Assembly: GCF_001647715.1 (NCBI RefSeq)
Contig: NZ_CP015600.1
Location: 3,162,001-3,226,000, forward strand
Direction of reading: 5' to 3'
DNA from: Pseudomonas antarctica
GTDB taxonomy: Bacteria > Pseudomonadota > Gammaproteobacteria > Pseudomonadales > Pseudomonadaceae
Length of the DNA stretch: 64,000 nt
In this document: positions 35,838-44,601 of the stretch, piece after piece
Position numbering within the stretch: the first letter of the stretch is position 1
How the letters are laid out: each line of letters opens with the position of its first letter
The notes under the pieces: model-generated
Told to the model about the DNA's origin: nothing
Databases searched by the model: none
What the model saw: the letters and a program-made list of their open reading frames with translations, nothing else
Translations under genes and position numbers: made by a program

Positions 35838-36511
35838 TCAAACTCTACTATCACCCGTCTCCTAACCCCGCGAAGGTTGCGCTGTTCTTGGAGGAGTCAG
35901 GCCTTGAGTACGAACTCATCCCTGTTGATACGCGCAAGGGTGAACAGCACGATCCGGCGTTTCTTAAGATCAATCCGAATGCCAAGACACCGGCTCTGAT
36001 TGATGGTGATAACGTGGTATTCGACAGCAACGCCATACTGCTCTATCTAGCCGAAAAGACCGGGATGTTCCTGCCTGCTGACAATCTCAAGGCGCGAGGG
36101 GAGATGTACTCCTGGCTCATGTTCGTCGCGACCGGCATCGGCCCGTACTCTGGACAGGCTGTCCACTTTAAGCACTTCGCACCTGAGCCAAAAGACTACG
36201 CCGTTACCCGCTACACCTTCGAAGCCTGGCGTCATTGGACCATCATCAACGAGCACCTGGCCAAACGGCCTTACATGCTCGGAGGTGAGTACACGCTGGT
36301 GGACATGGCCGTATGGGGGTGGGCGCGCGCGGTACCTTTCATCCTAGGTAATGACGCTTGGGTAAAACTTCCAAACGTGAAACGGCTCCTTGATGACATC
36401 AATGCTCGACCGGCAGCACAGCGAACCGAAGAGCTGAAGACCCAGCACAGTTACAAGACCGAGATGGATGCTGACGCGCGTAAGGCAATGTTCCCTCAGA
36501 TTACTCAGTAG
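35834..36511 (+). CDS. Glutathione S-transferase family protein
   Basis: A 225-residue GST: thioredoxin-like N-terminal domain (MIKLYYHPSPNPAKVALFLEESGLEYELIPVD, PNAKTPALIDGDNVVFDSNAILLYLAEKTG) with glutathione-binding SNA equivalent to the usual ESxAI. The C-terminal helical domain has LAKRPYMLGGEYTLVDMAVWGWA. The first catalytic residue, usually Ser or Tyr near 8-10, may be Ser9/Tyr6. ATGA overlap with the TetR gene. Role: detoxification of electrophiles, substrate unknown. Confidence 0.88.
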   Translation: MIKLYYHPSPNPAKVALFLEESGLEYELIPVDTRKGEQHDPAFLKINPNAKTPALIDGDNVVFDSNAILLYLAEKTGMFLPADNLKARGEMYSWLMFVATGIGPYSGQAVHFKHFAPEPKDYAVTRYTFEAWRHWTIINEHLAKRPYMLGGEYTLVDMAVWGWARAVPFILGNDAWVKLPNVKRLLDDINARPAAQRTEELKTQHSYKTEMDADARKAMFPQITQ

Positions 36512-36582
36512 ACGCACCGCTTGCGCACGGCATTGCTCCAGTGTGCATTGGTAAAAGTTGAGCAATTTGCGCGGTTCAAGAC

Positions 36583-36607
36583 TGCGGGCCCTTACAAGGG
36601 GCCCGCA
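36583..36607 (+). terminator. Hairpin after the GST gene
   Basis: A 9-bp GC-rich stem (36583-36591 with 36599-36607) around a 7-base loop, 70 bp after the GST stop and before the convergent SDR gene. It is followed by CTTGCGGTCTTT, only weakly T-rich, so it is likely a terminator serving both sides. Confidence 0.6.
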
Positions 36608-36655
36608 CCTTGCGGTCTTTACCTATTCTCAGTGCTTTGTCCGTTGCGGCACGAC

Positions 36656-37717
36656 CTAGGGTATCAAGCGCATCTCGAGTAGTTTGTCGAACACATCGAA
36701 GAATGCTTGATCGCTCGCTTGGTAGGCGGTGAAGCCCATTGCACGGCTTTTCGACATATCAGTGACGACTTCGATGGGGCGACCAAGGTCTGCATCGGTA
36801 TGCCATGGGGATATCAGGCGACCAATATCGGCTTCTTTCAAACCGTGCTCCGCGGCTATCTGCGTCCACACGGCTTGGTCGTCAGCCATTTGCTTCCCAA
36901 GAGGTAAGAGTGAGGCGGGATAATCGGCAGCAGGCACGTCGAAGTATTCGGCAATTCGGCTCCACATCCATTTCCAGCGAAACACATCACCATTAGTGAC
37001 ATTGAATGCCTGGTTGGCCGCAGCCGGCGTGGTGGCCGCCCACAGTTGTTGTTTCGCCAATTGCCGTGCATCCGTCATATCGGTGAGGCTGTCCCACTGC
37101 ACTCTTGATCCCGGAAATACAAAAGCGCGATTGGTTTTTTTGCAAATCGAGGCGTAGACGGCGAGGGTGGTTGCCATATTCATCGCGTTGCCTACGGCAA
37201 CCCCGGTGACGGTATGCGGGCGATGAACGCTCCATGTGAAGCCGTCCTTTTCAGCAGCGGCGAAAAGTTCGTCCTCTTGGGCGTAATAGAAATTCTCTAC
37301 ATTCAGACGACCCTGCTCTTCGCGGAACGGTGTTTGCGGAAGGCTGCCTTTACCATAGGCTTCGAAAGGGCCGAGGTAGTGTTTCAGGCCAGTAACCAGT
37401 GCTACGTGCTCAACGCTCTTGGCTGGCCGAATGGCGGCGAGCACGTTGCGTACCATGGCGGCATTAACGCGAATGTTTTCGGCCTCCGTGGCTTGCCGTG
37501 ACCATGTGGTGATGAACACATGAGTGGGTTTCAAATCCGCCAGCGCATGTTCCAGCGAAGCAGGATCCTGAAGGTCTGCCGCGACGGGGATCACGCCTTG
37601 CAATTGTGACGGATGCCTCGATAGCGCGGCGACCTGCCAATTGTTGTCGATGAGTAATTGAGTAATGGCGCTGCCGACGATGCCGCTGGCGCCGACGACC
37701 AAAGCTGTTTGGCTCAT
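36656..37717 (-). CDS. PRISE-type SDR (progesterone 5-beta-reductase/iridoid synthase-like)
   Basis: A 353-residue extended SDR: GASGIVGSA near the N-terminus binds NADPH. VALVTGLKHYLGPFEAYGKG (near 107-126) holds the Lys of the PRISE catalytic motif, and NFYYAQEDELF (142-152) the Tyr. These are signatures of PRISE enzymes, which reduce enones. Bacterial versions have broad activity on small enones. ATG 37717 is preceded by an AGGAGAACCT-like site. It is divergent from a DUF3429 gene. Confidence 0.88.
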   Translation of the reverse strand: MSQTALVVGASGIVGSAITQLLIDNNWQVAALSRHPSQLQGVIPVAADLQDPASLEHALADLKPTHVFITTWSRQATEAENIRVNAAMVRNVLAAIRPAKSVEHVALVTGLKHYLGPFEAYGKGSLPQTPFREEQGRLNVENFYYAQEDELFAAAEKDGFTWSVHRPHTVTGVAVGNAMNMATTLAVYASICKKTNRAFVFPGSRVQWDSLTDMTDARQLAKQQLWAATTPAAANQAFNVTNGDVFRWKWMWSRIAEYFDVPAADYPASLLPLGKQMADDQAVWTQIAAEHGLKEADIGRLISPWHTDADLGRPIEVVTDMSKSRAMGFTAYQASDQAFFDVFDKLLEMRLIP

Positions 37718-37853
37718 AAGGTTCTCCTGGATTTAGATCTGGGAGTCCACCTAGGCAACAGAGGTTCAACCTAAACCGGATCCGTACAATATCTCGCCCA
37801 AGCGGGGCTTTTGGGCCTACAGTCTTGAGTGTCGCTCACTGCAAGGAATACAA

Positions 37854-38318
37854 ATGAACGTGTTTCCTTCAACGTCTCCGCCAAAGCACGTCAGCCTGCT
37901 GGGTTATGGCGGTCTGTTGCCGTTTATTTTTCTGGCGCTGCTGATCCCGTTCTCACTCGACTATCGGCCGTTGTTTGCGATTGCGCTTGTTAACTATGGC
38001 GCAGTCATCCTGAGCTTCGTCGGCGCCTTACACTGGGGCTTCGCCATGACCGTGCGAGACATGAGCGCCGAGCAGGGCAGAGACCGGTTTATCTGGAGTG
38101 TCATTCCGGCGCTTATTGCTTGGATTGCCACGTTATTGCCAATGCCATTGGGTTGCTTGCTATTGGTCATCGGCTTAGTTGTCCACCTCTGGCAGGACAA
38201 GCAGCTATTGCGGGTTATGAACTTGCCCGCTTGGTACCAGCCAATGCGATTACGGCTTACCTTCGTGGCAAGCGTCTGCTTGCTGCTTGCCGCGCTTGTT
38301 GAGGTGCTTCATTTATGA
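37854..38318 (+). CDS. DUF3429 membrane protein
   Basis: A 154-residue membrane protein of the DUF3429 family with about four hydrophobic segments (LLPFIFLALLIPFSL, FAIALVNYGAVILSFVGALHWGFAM, FIWSVIPALIAWIATLLPMPLGCLLLVIGLVVHLW, FVASVCLLLAALVEVLHL). The W-G-F after LSFVGALH is a family feature. Function unknown. It is monocistronic by context. Confidence 0.85.
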   Translation: MNVFPSTSPPKHVSLLGYGGLLPFIFLALLIPFSLDYRPLFAIALVNYGAVILSFVGALHWGFAMTVRDMSAEQGRDRFIWSVIPALIAWIATLLPMPLGCLLLVIGLVVHLWQDKQLLRVMNLPAWYQPMRLRLTFVASVCLLLAALVEVLHL

Positions 38319-38522
38319 AGCCTCGCGTGCCCGGTGCGTTGGCCGTGCTTGGTAGCTGCTTATCGCGGTTGATGCGCTTTGGCAGTTTGGCCTAGAGCGT
38401 CGCGGGCGGCATGCTAGTTATGTTCATGGACGAGGTTTTCCGCTCGTCTGGTCAATCCAGGCTTTGGCGGCTAATTATTGGTGAGGACGCTGCGGTAGAT
38501 GGGCAGGAAGTCGCAGCGGGGT

Positions 38523-38685
38523 TTGATGCTGGCCGATGCTGACATCCGAGCGCCGCTTGGTGCAGCCATCTAGACTGACCATCCCACATGACTACAGCTA
38601 CTGGATCGTCACACCCCGCGCCATCGAACCGCGCCCTGAGCTTTTAGCATTTCGGAATGGCGGCTGGAGTCAGTTGCGCAGATAA
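38523..38685 (+). pseudogene. Remnant of a LysR-regulator C-terminus, frameshifted
   Basis: Frame 1 from 38523 reads LMLADADIR..., then frame 2 from 38548 reads ERRLVQPSRLTIPHDYSYWIVTPRA...ELLAFRNGG up to TAA at 38683. This has the cadence of a LysR effector-domain end (GR-L-V, YW-V-P, LAFRNW). There is no N-terminal helix-turn-helix upstream and a shift splits the two frames, so it is a decayed fragment. Between 38319 and 38522, and between 38686 and 38826, nothing else is seen. Confidence 0.5.
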
Positions 38686-38826
38686 GGCAGGGATGTCAGG
38701 CCAAGTGTAGGCACGCCCGTGATCCCTTTCGCAACGATGAAAGCAAGGTCGCGTACGCTGACCGCGTGATCTGCAATAGAATATCTGAGGGACGTTAGTG
38801 CCGACCCGCCATTGAACGATGAAGAG

Positions 38827-39559
38827 ATGACCAGGATGCGCCAATACTCCGAAGAAGAAGTTCAGGATCTCACGGACAGAGTCTTCTTGCTCCGAGCCCG
38901 GCTCGAAGAGGGAAAACTTCATGTTGCAGCGCATCTGGTAGATGACTTCAGAGGAAGTTTAATGGCGATTCGGTTACGCCCTGATGGCCTTGTCGATCCG
39001 ACAACTGTTGATGGTCGGATTCGCGCCATGACTCTGGCCATCAGAGCCTTTGCCTACCGAGAGGACTCTAAAAAATCGGTAAGCTTGCAAAAAATCCGAA
39101 GTGTATATTTTGATTTTTTGTTCCGGGAATTCGATTTTCTTTACAAGCCGATGGTCAAGGCTGATGCGACACCTGCACAGGCGGCTGCAGTTGCGGTGAG
39201 AAATGACGAGCTGGTGAAGCATTGCACAAAAGCTCTGCCCGAACTGGCAGAGGGTATCAGGGAGTTCTGGTCATCGGTGTCAGATCCAGCCGCATTCCAC
39301 CTCCAAGATGGCCAGCAGTTCAAAGCTACCTTCTCTGGTGACCTGTTCCCCGCGCATTGGGAAAACGTTGTATCGACTGCTGGACTATACATCGACACTA
39401 TCGTGCTCCCTTGCCCGATTCTCAAGATCGCCCCGCTTTTTGAAGCATTGCCAGCCAAACAGGTCGTTGAGCTATTTATCAAGCACGTTTTGAATGCGAT
39501 GACTTATAGGGATATCGCACTGGCGGAAATAGAGCCTCCATTGGTGGTCATTTCACATA
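38827..39559 (+). pseudogene. Unknown gene interrupted by an IS5/IS427-type element
   Basis: An open frame from about ATG 38827 (a TTG at 38812 is possible) gives roughly 244 codons before the IS insertion at 39559; the frame then runs into the element to 39732. The protein is alpha-helical and soluble, with an early acidic stretch (EEEVQDLTDRVFLLRARLEEGK), and I recognise no family. Joining the left flank to the right flank after one TA copy keeps an open frame for 23 more codons (KSRPSNARPPRSDQ...), ending at TGA 40557. The pre-insertion gene may have been about 267 codons. Function unknown. Confidence 0.6.
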
Positions 39560-40480
39560 GGCTCTGTACGAAATCCCTTGAAACATCGATTCCGGTAGAA
39601 TCCGCCGCCATTAACGCCAGGAGGCCACGATGGCAAAGCGGTATGAACTCCCCTATGCAGCCTGGGATTTGGTTGCCGATCTCTTCACTGAAACCCGCCG
39701 CAGCGGGCGCCCTCGAGTCGATGATCGCCTGATGCTCAACGGCATCCTTTGGGTGCTCTGTTCCGGCGCGGCCTGGCGAGACATGCCGGAGCGTTTTGGC
39801 CCTTGGTCAACGGTGTATCAGCGGTTTCGCGACTGGCGTAATTGCAGCGCTTTCGATCAGATGCTCAAGCGCCTGCACATCCGATTGAACGAGCAAGGCT
39901 TGATCGATCTGGAAACCTGGATGATCGACTCCACTGCCATTCGTGCAACCCGAGCCTCATCAGGCGCCGGGAAAAAAGGGGGCCTGAAGAGCCGCAAGAC
40001 CACGCGCTCGGGCGCAGCCGGGGCGGCCTGACGACCAAGATCCACATGCTGTGCGACGCCAATGGTGTGCCGCTGCGTTTCCTGCTTTCAGGCGGGCAAG
40101 CCAGCGATATTGCCTATGCCCAACCGTTGCTGGACGAGGCTTATATCCCCAGCCTGAGCGGCCGTCCTCGCAAACGCTGCCGATGGTTGCTGGCTGACAA
40201 GGGATACGATGCTGAAGCTCTGCGTCGCTACTGTGATCGCTATCGGATGCAACCGGCGATCCCACTACGCGACATGAAACGCAAACCCAGGCCAGGCCTA
40301 CCCAGGTTGTTTGATCGGCCCAAATATCGGCAGCGCAATATCATCGAACGCATGTTCGGCTGGCTGAAGGAGAACCGTCGCATCGTTCCGCGTTTCGACA
40401 AGCTGGCAACAAGTTTTGCGGCGATGGTCTCATTGGCCTGTGCCATGCGGTGCTTGCGACAATACTTTTCGTACAGAACC
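39560..40480 (+). mobile_element. Complete IS5-family (IS427-like) insertion sequence, 921 bp
   Basis: Left end GGCTCTGTACGAAA and right end TTTCGTACAGAACC are inverted repeats (one mismatch in the first 14). The 2-bp target TA is duplicated on both sides (39558-39559 and 40481-40482). Both terminal repeats and the transposase frames are intact, so the element is probably still active or recently so. It lies inside an unknown gene. Confidence 0.9.
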
Positions 40481-40483
40481 TAA
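39630..40483 (+). CDS. IS5-family (IS427 group) transposase, programmed -1 frameshift
   Basis: Two overlapping frames make one DDE transposase: orfA 39630-40031 (MAKRYELPYAAWDLVADLF...GPWSTVYQRFRDW, then MIDSTAIRATRASSG) and orfB 39842-40483 (RGGLTTKIHMLCDANGVPLRFLLSGGQASD, LADKGYDAEALR, NIIERMFGWLKENRRIVPRFDK). They join by a -1 slip at A6G5 (39972-39982), in register with orfA codons AAA AAA GGG. Catalytic D in MIDST, D in LLADKGYD and E in IIERMF are present. The orfB stop TAA is completed by the duplicated TA plus the next flanking A, so translation ends at the host junction. Confidence 0.9.
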
Positions 40484-41097
40484 GAGCAGGCCATCCAACG
40501 CGCGCCCCCCCCGCAGTGATCAAAGCCCGAGCGCGAGATGTTGGGTCGGCCTCTCCTGAGCGGTCGTAGGGCGCCGGACTACAGAAATTCTTTGATGACT
40601 CTGCAGTTGGGCGATGCACTCGTGGAAATTAATAGCGCTTGGCAAAATTGTGGGACTGGTGCCGACGCCACACATAGGAGAGGTTCACCGGCCACAACGA
40701 GCGGCGGAACTAAGCCAGAAGTTGGCTCCTGTTAGGACAGAAGCAAACGCTGACCCCGCGGTCACGGTTCGCGACAGGCACAGCTGTCTCGTTTTGGGGA
40801 GGAATTGTTAAACCCATCCAGGGATGAAGTCTCAGATGAAGCGAAAGGGATTTCTTTCTCTATCACATTTAAGTCTGAATCATTGCTCGGGCTCACGCCG
40901 ATGGTTTGCCGGAATCGTTTTCCCCAACAAAGATGTTCAGTCCGGGGGCAAGCTCCCAATCAAGTGAGGGGGCAACCTTACTGTCGCCAAACGCCCGAAA
41001 ATTTGACGCCCTGATCCGCTTCAAATGCATCTTGCTTCTCCGTCCCGTTGGAAAGCCTGTTCCGGATAGACCACAATGGGGCGGGTAGTGGTTTCAC
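40484..41097. other. Intergenic, no gene seen
   Basis: About 600 bp between the IS and a terminator. A C8 run lies at 40505-40512. Short open frames exist on both strands, but none has a ribosome site or a recognisable product. Nothing else was found. Confidence 0.6.
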
Positions 41098-41138
41098 AAA
41101 AAGGCCCCCGCACTTGGGCCAAGTGTGGGGGCCTTTTT
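41098..41138 (-). terminator. Strong intrinsic terminator
   Basis: A near-perfect hairpin: AAAAAGGCCCCCGCACTTGG (41098-41117) pairs with its complement at 41120-41138, with a GTG/GCA-type imperfection near the top, and ends in TTTTT on both strands. It lies 40 bp downstream of the small minus-strand gene at 41179-41400 and can also stop plus-strand transcripts. Confidence 0.85.
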
Positions 41139-41178
41139 GACATAAGCGGCGTATGTCGATTTAGACAATACCCGGATT

Positions 41179-41400
41179 TTACTCGCTCGAAATTTCCCAG
41201 AGGCGCTTCTCAAGCGCCCCTCTGAACAAAACTCGTAGATTGTCTGCATCGAGTTTGGAAATAGTCTCTCCTAGTTGAAGCTCAAAAATCAGTTCTTGCG
41301 TGCGAGCCTCATTCCTCCGTGCTTCATGTACGGAGGTTGCGTAAGTAATCGTGGCGAGTAGGCTGATCGCGGGATGAATATCGCTCCTGGCAATGGACAT
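41179..41400 (-). CDS. Small hypothetical protein
   Basis: A 73-residue protein (MSIARSDIHPAISLLATITYATSVHEARRNEARTQ...RLWEISSE), probably helical, with no motif I recognise. AGGAAG lies 6 bases before ATG 41400 and a strong terminator follows the stop, so it is likely a real single gene. No membrane segment stands out beyond LLATITYATS. Confidence 0.65.
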   Translation of the reverse strand: MSIARSDIHPAISLLATITYATSVHEARRNEARTQELIFELQLGETISKLDADNLRVLFRGALEKRLWEISSE

Positions 41401-42079
41401 GACTTCCTGACCTCGATCTCAAACGTTTGAAGACACGCTCACAAATCTGCGTCCTTCTCTAGGGAGTGGTGGGTCTCTCACTAAGTTCATAAAGAAACGG
41501 AGTGAATAACCCCGGATTTTCTAGACGCTTACAACTCTCAGTTTTTGGACGTTATCTGCCTGATGCGTAAGGCGGCTAGTCAGAGCGGAGGCATGGTCGA
41601 AAGGAGCCCAATGATACATAAATGGTACGAGCTGAACCCGGGGCATCTGTAGGCCTTTGTTTTAGAGATTCTTTGGTTTAGTAGTTCCAGTCCATCAAGG
41701 GTGCAACGGAGAAGCGACGGGAGAGGGGAGCGGTTTGTAGGGGCATGGGGGGTCTGAGTCAGCGGGGTGAATGGGCGCAGTTTATCAGGGATGGGTCTTG
41801 GGTGTGGGAGGGGCGTGTGCTGTGCTTCTCACGACCTCGCGTTGCGCATTGCTCCGTGTGGAATGTATCGGCATCTGAAGCAGGCCAGTACGTCAGATAT
41901 CGTGGTCTGATCCCCTATACCCCACTGGAGGATGGTCGCAGAGCGAACGCGTCCTTTAGTTCGATCTTTTCTTCGGGGGTAAACGTGATGTCCAGAGCGC
42001 TCACTGTGCGCGCTTCAAGGCGGGAATGACATTTGAAGTGTAGATAAATTACTCAGGAATTTATTTCGCGAACAGCACA
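41401..42079. other. Intergenic, no gene seen
   Basis: About 680 bp. On the minus strand from about 42015 to 41926 a short frame reads ALDITFTPEEKIELKDAFALRP before a stop, which looks like the tail of an unknown protein or debris. The frame 41745-42029 on the plus strand has no ribosome site and an odd composition, so it is not annotated. Confidence 0.45.
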
Positions 42080-43210
42080 CTAGTGGCTCTGATAACGAAC
42101 TAAAGTCAGTGCCTGTCCATCATGGGATAAAAAAGTAGCCGCATCCTCGGCGGCGCTTTTGGCAGATGGAATCAGGCGACGGAACATCCCACGCTCGTAT
42201 TCTGTTATCGCGCTGTTGCACTGGCGACACTCGATCAGCAATTTAGCAAGCTCGGCAGCATCGAGCATAGCGTTGTTCACTCCATCGCCGCCGAAAGGGG
42301 ACATCGCATGTGCCGCATCGCCGATCAGGGTCAAACCCGGGCGGTGGACCCAAGAGTGACCCACAGGCAATGCGAAAATTGGGCGAACGGCAAAATTATT
42401 GGTGCTGGCCCGGAACAGAGCCAGAATCTCGTCGGTATAACCAGCGAACTCTTGAATCAGGCCCTCACGCACTGCGGGCGCCGAGGAGAAGTCAAAGCGT
42501 TTCTCTACCCAGCCCAGGGGAACGCGAAATATCGCATAACCACGGACGTGTGAGTTGCCATTTCGTTGGACGATAAGTGCTTTACCTTCGCCTTGCACTG
42601 AGATTTTTCCGTGCCCCACCATCGCGGCCAAAGCGGGATGCAAGCGGTCGATATCGTCGATACCAAACTCTACAAAGCATAGCCCGCTGTATTGCGGCTC
42701 GTACGCTGAGACTAAGGGCCGGACGCGTGACCATGTGCCATCCGCACCCACAACGCAATCAAAGGGCCCCTCGTTACCATGGTCGAACGTTAGGTTCCAG
42801 CCGCCGTCAGCGGCTTCCTCCAGATCAAGCATCTTGCGATTCCAGCGGACCGTCGACTGCGGCACAGAACCTAAAAGGAGAGCTCGCAACTCGGTGCGAT
42901 CAATTTCGGGTCGATCTTCGCTGCTGGCGCCCTGATCATCGAAAAGCACTTGCCCGGTTTTATCCAAGAGCCGTGTTCCTTGATCTTCGTAGCGCGCAAT
43001 GGTTTGAAATGCGTCGCTCAAACCAGCATGTTCCAGCGCCAGCAAACCGGAGTCCTGGTGCAGGTCCAGCGTGCCACCTTGGGGACGCGAAGGCGGGTGC
43101 TCCTCTCGCTCGTAAACAGTAGCTACAATTCCATGGAGATGAAGAATGCGCGCCAGCGTGAGTCCGCCAGGTCCTGCTCCGATGATCGCGATACGTGGAT
43201 TTGAGTTCAT
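42080..43210 (-). CDS. FAD-dependent monooxygenase, TetX-like
   Basis: A 376-residue flavoprotein of the PHBH/TetX group: GxGxxG in IIGAGPGGLTLARIL, the DG of CVVGADGTWS (near 150), and the FAD/ribityl motif GDAAHAMSPFGGDGVNNAMLDA (near 295). Length and motifs match TetX-like tetracycline-modifying enzymes, but close homologues also act on other phenolics, so resistance cannot be claimed. Divergent MarR regulator with twin operators in the shared promoter suggests drug- or phenol-induced expression. Start ATG 43210. Confidence 0.85.
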   Translation of the reverse strand: MNSNPRIAIIGAGPGGLTLARILHLHGIVATVYEREEHPPSRPQGGTLDLHQDSGLLALEHAGLSDAFQTIARYEDQGTRLLDKTGQVLFDDQGASSEDRPEIDRTELRALLLGSVPQSTVRWNRKMLDLEEAADGGWNLTFDHGNEGPFDCVVGADGTWSRVRPLVSAYEPQYSGLCFVEFGIDDIDRLHPALAAMVGHGKISVQGEGKALIVQRNGNSHVRGYAIFRVPLGWVEKRFDFSSAPAVREGLIQEFAGYTDEILALFRASTNNFAVRPIFALPVGHSWVHRPGLTLIGDAAHAMSPFGGDGVNNAMLDAAELAKLLIECRQCNSAITEYERGMFRRLIPSAKSAAEDAATFLSHDGQALTLVRYQSH

Positions 43211-43227
43211 GGGGAATACTCATTAAG

Positions 43228-43260
43228 ATAGGTGCCTATATAAATAATATAGGTGCCTAT
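43228..43260. promoter_or_regulatory. Twin MarR operators between monooxygenase and MarR genes
   Basis: Two exact copies of ATAGGTGCCTAT (43228-43239 and 43249-43260), each a 5-bp arm palindrome ATAGG/CCTAT around TG, start 21 bp apart, two helical turns. The second ends 2 bp before the MarR start codon, and its AGGTG serves as the ribosome site, so MarR binding would also block translation initiation of its own message. A one-mismatch half copy lies at 43826-43837. Confidence 0.85.
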
Positions 43261-43262
43261 GC

Positions 43263-43721
43263 ATGTCAACAGTGTCCAATTCAAATCCCATGAAGCTGAT
43301 CGGTCAGATCTCTAGAACTTTTTCCCGCTTGGTCGATGCACCGCTACGCGAGCTAGGATTCACGGTTAGCCAGTTACCTGTACTGGTTGCACTAAAAAAA
43401 TCCGGTTCAATGTCGCAGGGAGAACTGGCACGCATCGCGCGCGTAGAACAACCCAGCATGGCGCAACTTCTGAGCCGTATGGAGCGTGATGAGTTGGTAC
43501 AACGCGTGCCTGATCCGGCCGACGGACGGAGTCGCTTGATCTTGCTTTCGGCGCAGGCATCTCGTCAGTTGCCCATAGCAAAGCGCGTGATGGATCAAAC
43601 ATGTATCCAGGCACTCAACGGTTTGACTATTGAAGAACAAACGCTATTGCATGGACTGTTGCTCAAGGTAGATGCCAATCTCAACCAAGCTCTGGATCAA
43701 ATGCAACAGCCGAGTCCGTAA
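43263..43721 (+). CDS. MarR-family transcriptional regulator
   Basis: A 152-residue MarR: winged helix in GFTVSQLPVLVALKKSGSMSQGELARIARVEQPSMAQLLSRMERDELVQRVPDPADGRSRLILLS, then long C-terminal dimer helix. It is divergent from the TetX-like monooxygenase, so it probably represses both genes until bound by an aromatic ligand. ATG 43263 is chosen because the AGGTG of the second operator lies 7 bases upstream. Confidence 0.9.
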   Translation: MSTVSNSNPMKLIGQISRTFSRLVDAPLRELGFTVSQLPVLVALKKSGSMSQGELARIARVEQPSMAQLLSRMERDELVQRVPDPADGRSRLILLSAQASRQLPIAKRVMDQTCIQALNGLTIEEQTLLHGLLLKVDANLNQALDQMQQPSP

Positions 43722-44137
43722 GATGTTCTCGTCTTTCACACTAGGATGCGCTTTTCATTGGTATTGGGACCGCAGCGACAGAGCCGTGAGCCAGGATATC
43801 CCCGTGGTGACATCTGCGGCCGGATATAGGTGCCGATTTACCGGGGGGGGGGGTACGAAAGTGGTACGCGGTTTTAATGGCGGCTCTGGCAGGTAGGGAA
43901 TACGTTGCCTGTAGGCTTAGTCGTTCCAATCCATCACCGAAAAGGCTGATGTTTTCGCTCGTGACCGGCAGCAGTCGGCCCAGAGTGTGTAAAAACGGGC
44001 CAGTGCAATGTCGGCACGTAGCCTCGACGGTTTTTAGCTATGTACTCGCTCGCGGTAAGCCCTGCGGGTCGTCACTAGGGTCTTGGAGGCTTCAATAAAG
44101 CCGCTATGGTGCCAGGTAGGCAACAAAGCCAACCCTT
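43722..44137. other. Intergenic with G11 run and operator-like copy
   Basis: Contains a third ATAGGTGCC-type site (43826-43837, one mismatch to the MarR operator) and, right after, a run of 11 G at 43843-43853. No gene is seen; short frames are unsupported. A mononucleotide run this long can slip, or reflect a sequencing limit. Confidence 0.6.
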
Positions 44138-44494
44138 TCAGCCCGACAACGCCTTCATTAAGCTGCTGGTGCTGAGGATTTTCATAACCCGCTTCATGTT
44201 GTAGGCGAGTACATTCAAGCTCATTTCTGCACTGCCGCCTTCCAGACTTCGCGTCAAAAAATGAGTCGCGCCCATCCACTGTTTGAGCGTCCCGAAGGGA
44301 TGCTCAACTGTGCGCTTTCCGACTCGCATCATGTCCGGCGCGTTGCTAAGCCTGACCTGCATCTCTTCCAATATCGCCTCATGCTCCCATCGCCGAACAC
44401 GGCGTTGCTTGCTCGGTGTGCACTGCGTTTTCAAGGCGCAGCCCTGACATTTTGAACTCCAATATCGGCCGCCACTCGAGCCTGAGTTGTACAT
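44138..44494 (-). pseudogene. IS1182-family transposase C-terminal fragment
   Basis: The frame reads GCALKTQCTPSKQRRVRRWEHEAILEEMQVRLSNAPDMMRVGKRTVEHPFGTLKQWMGATHFLTRSLEGGSAEMSLNVLAYNMKRVMKIL. This is the end of an IS1182-type transposase with its E of the DDE triad in RTVEHPFGTLK. The N-terminal ~350 residues are missing, so the gene is dead. No terminal repeat was found nearby. Confidence 0.85.
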
Positions 44495-44562
44495 GACGAC
44501 TAAGACTGCACGAAGCCAGTTACACGACTAATCCTGCCAGTATTGACCTCTGTCTCAAACGA

Positions 44563-44590
44563 CGCAGGCCCCGCTTTCGATGGGCCTGCG
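44563..44590 (-). terminator. Terminator of the 44602-44787 gene
   Basis: CGCAGGCCC (44563-44571) and GGGCCTGCG (44582-44590) form a perfect 9-bp stem with a 10-base loop, 11 bp after the stop of the minus-strand small gene. The following TCGTTT on the minus strand is the weak U-run. Confidence 0.75.
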
Positions 44591-44601
44591 CATAAACTCA
44601 C

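Noticed and set aside
41745..42029. 94-codon plus-strand frame
   Set aside because: No ribosome site, odd composition (many Arg/Ser/Trp), no family; likely chance in a gene-free gap.
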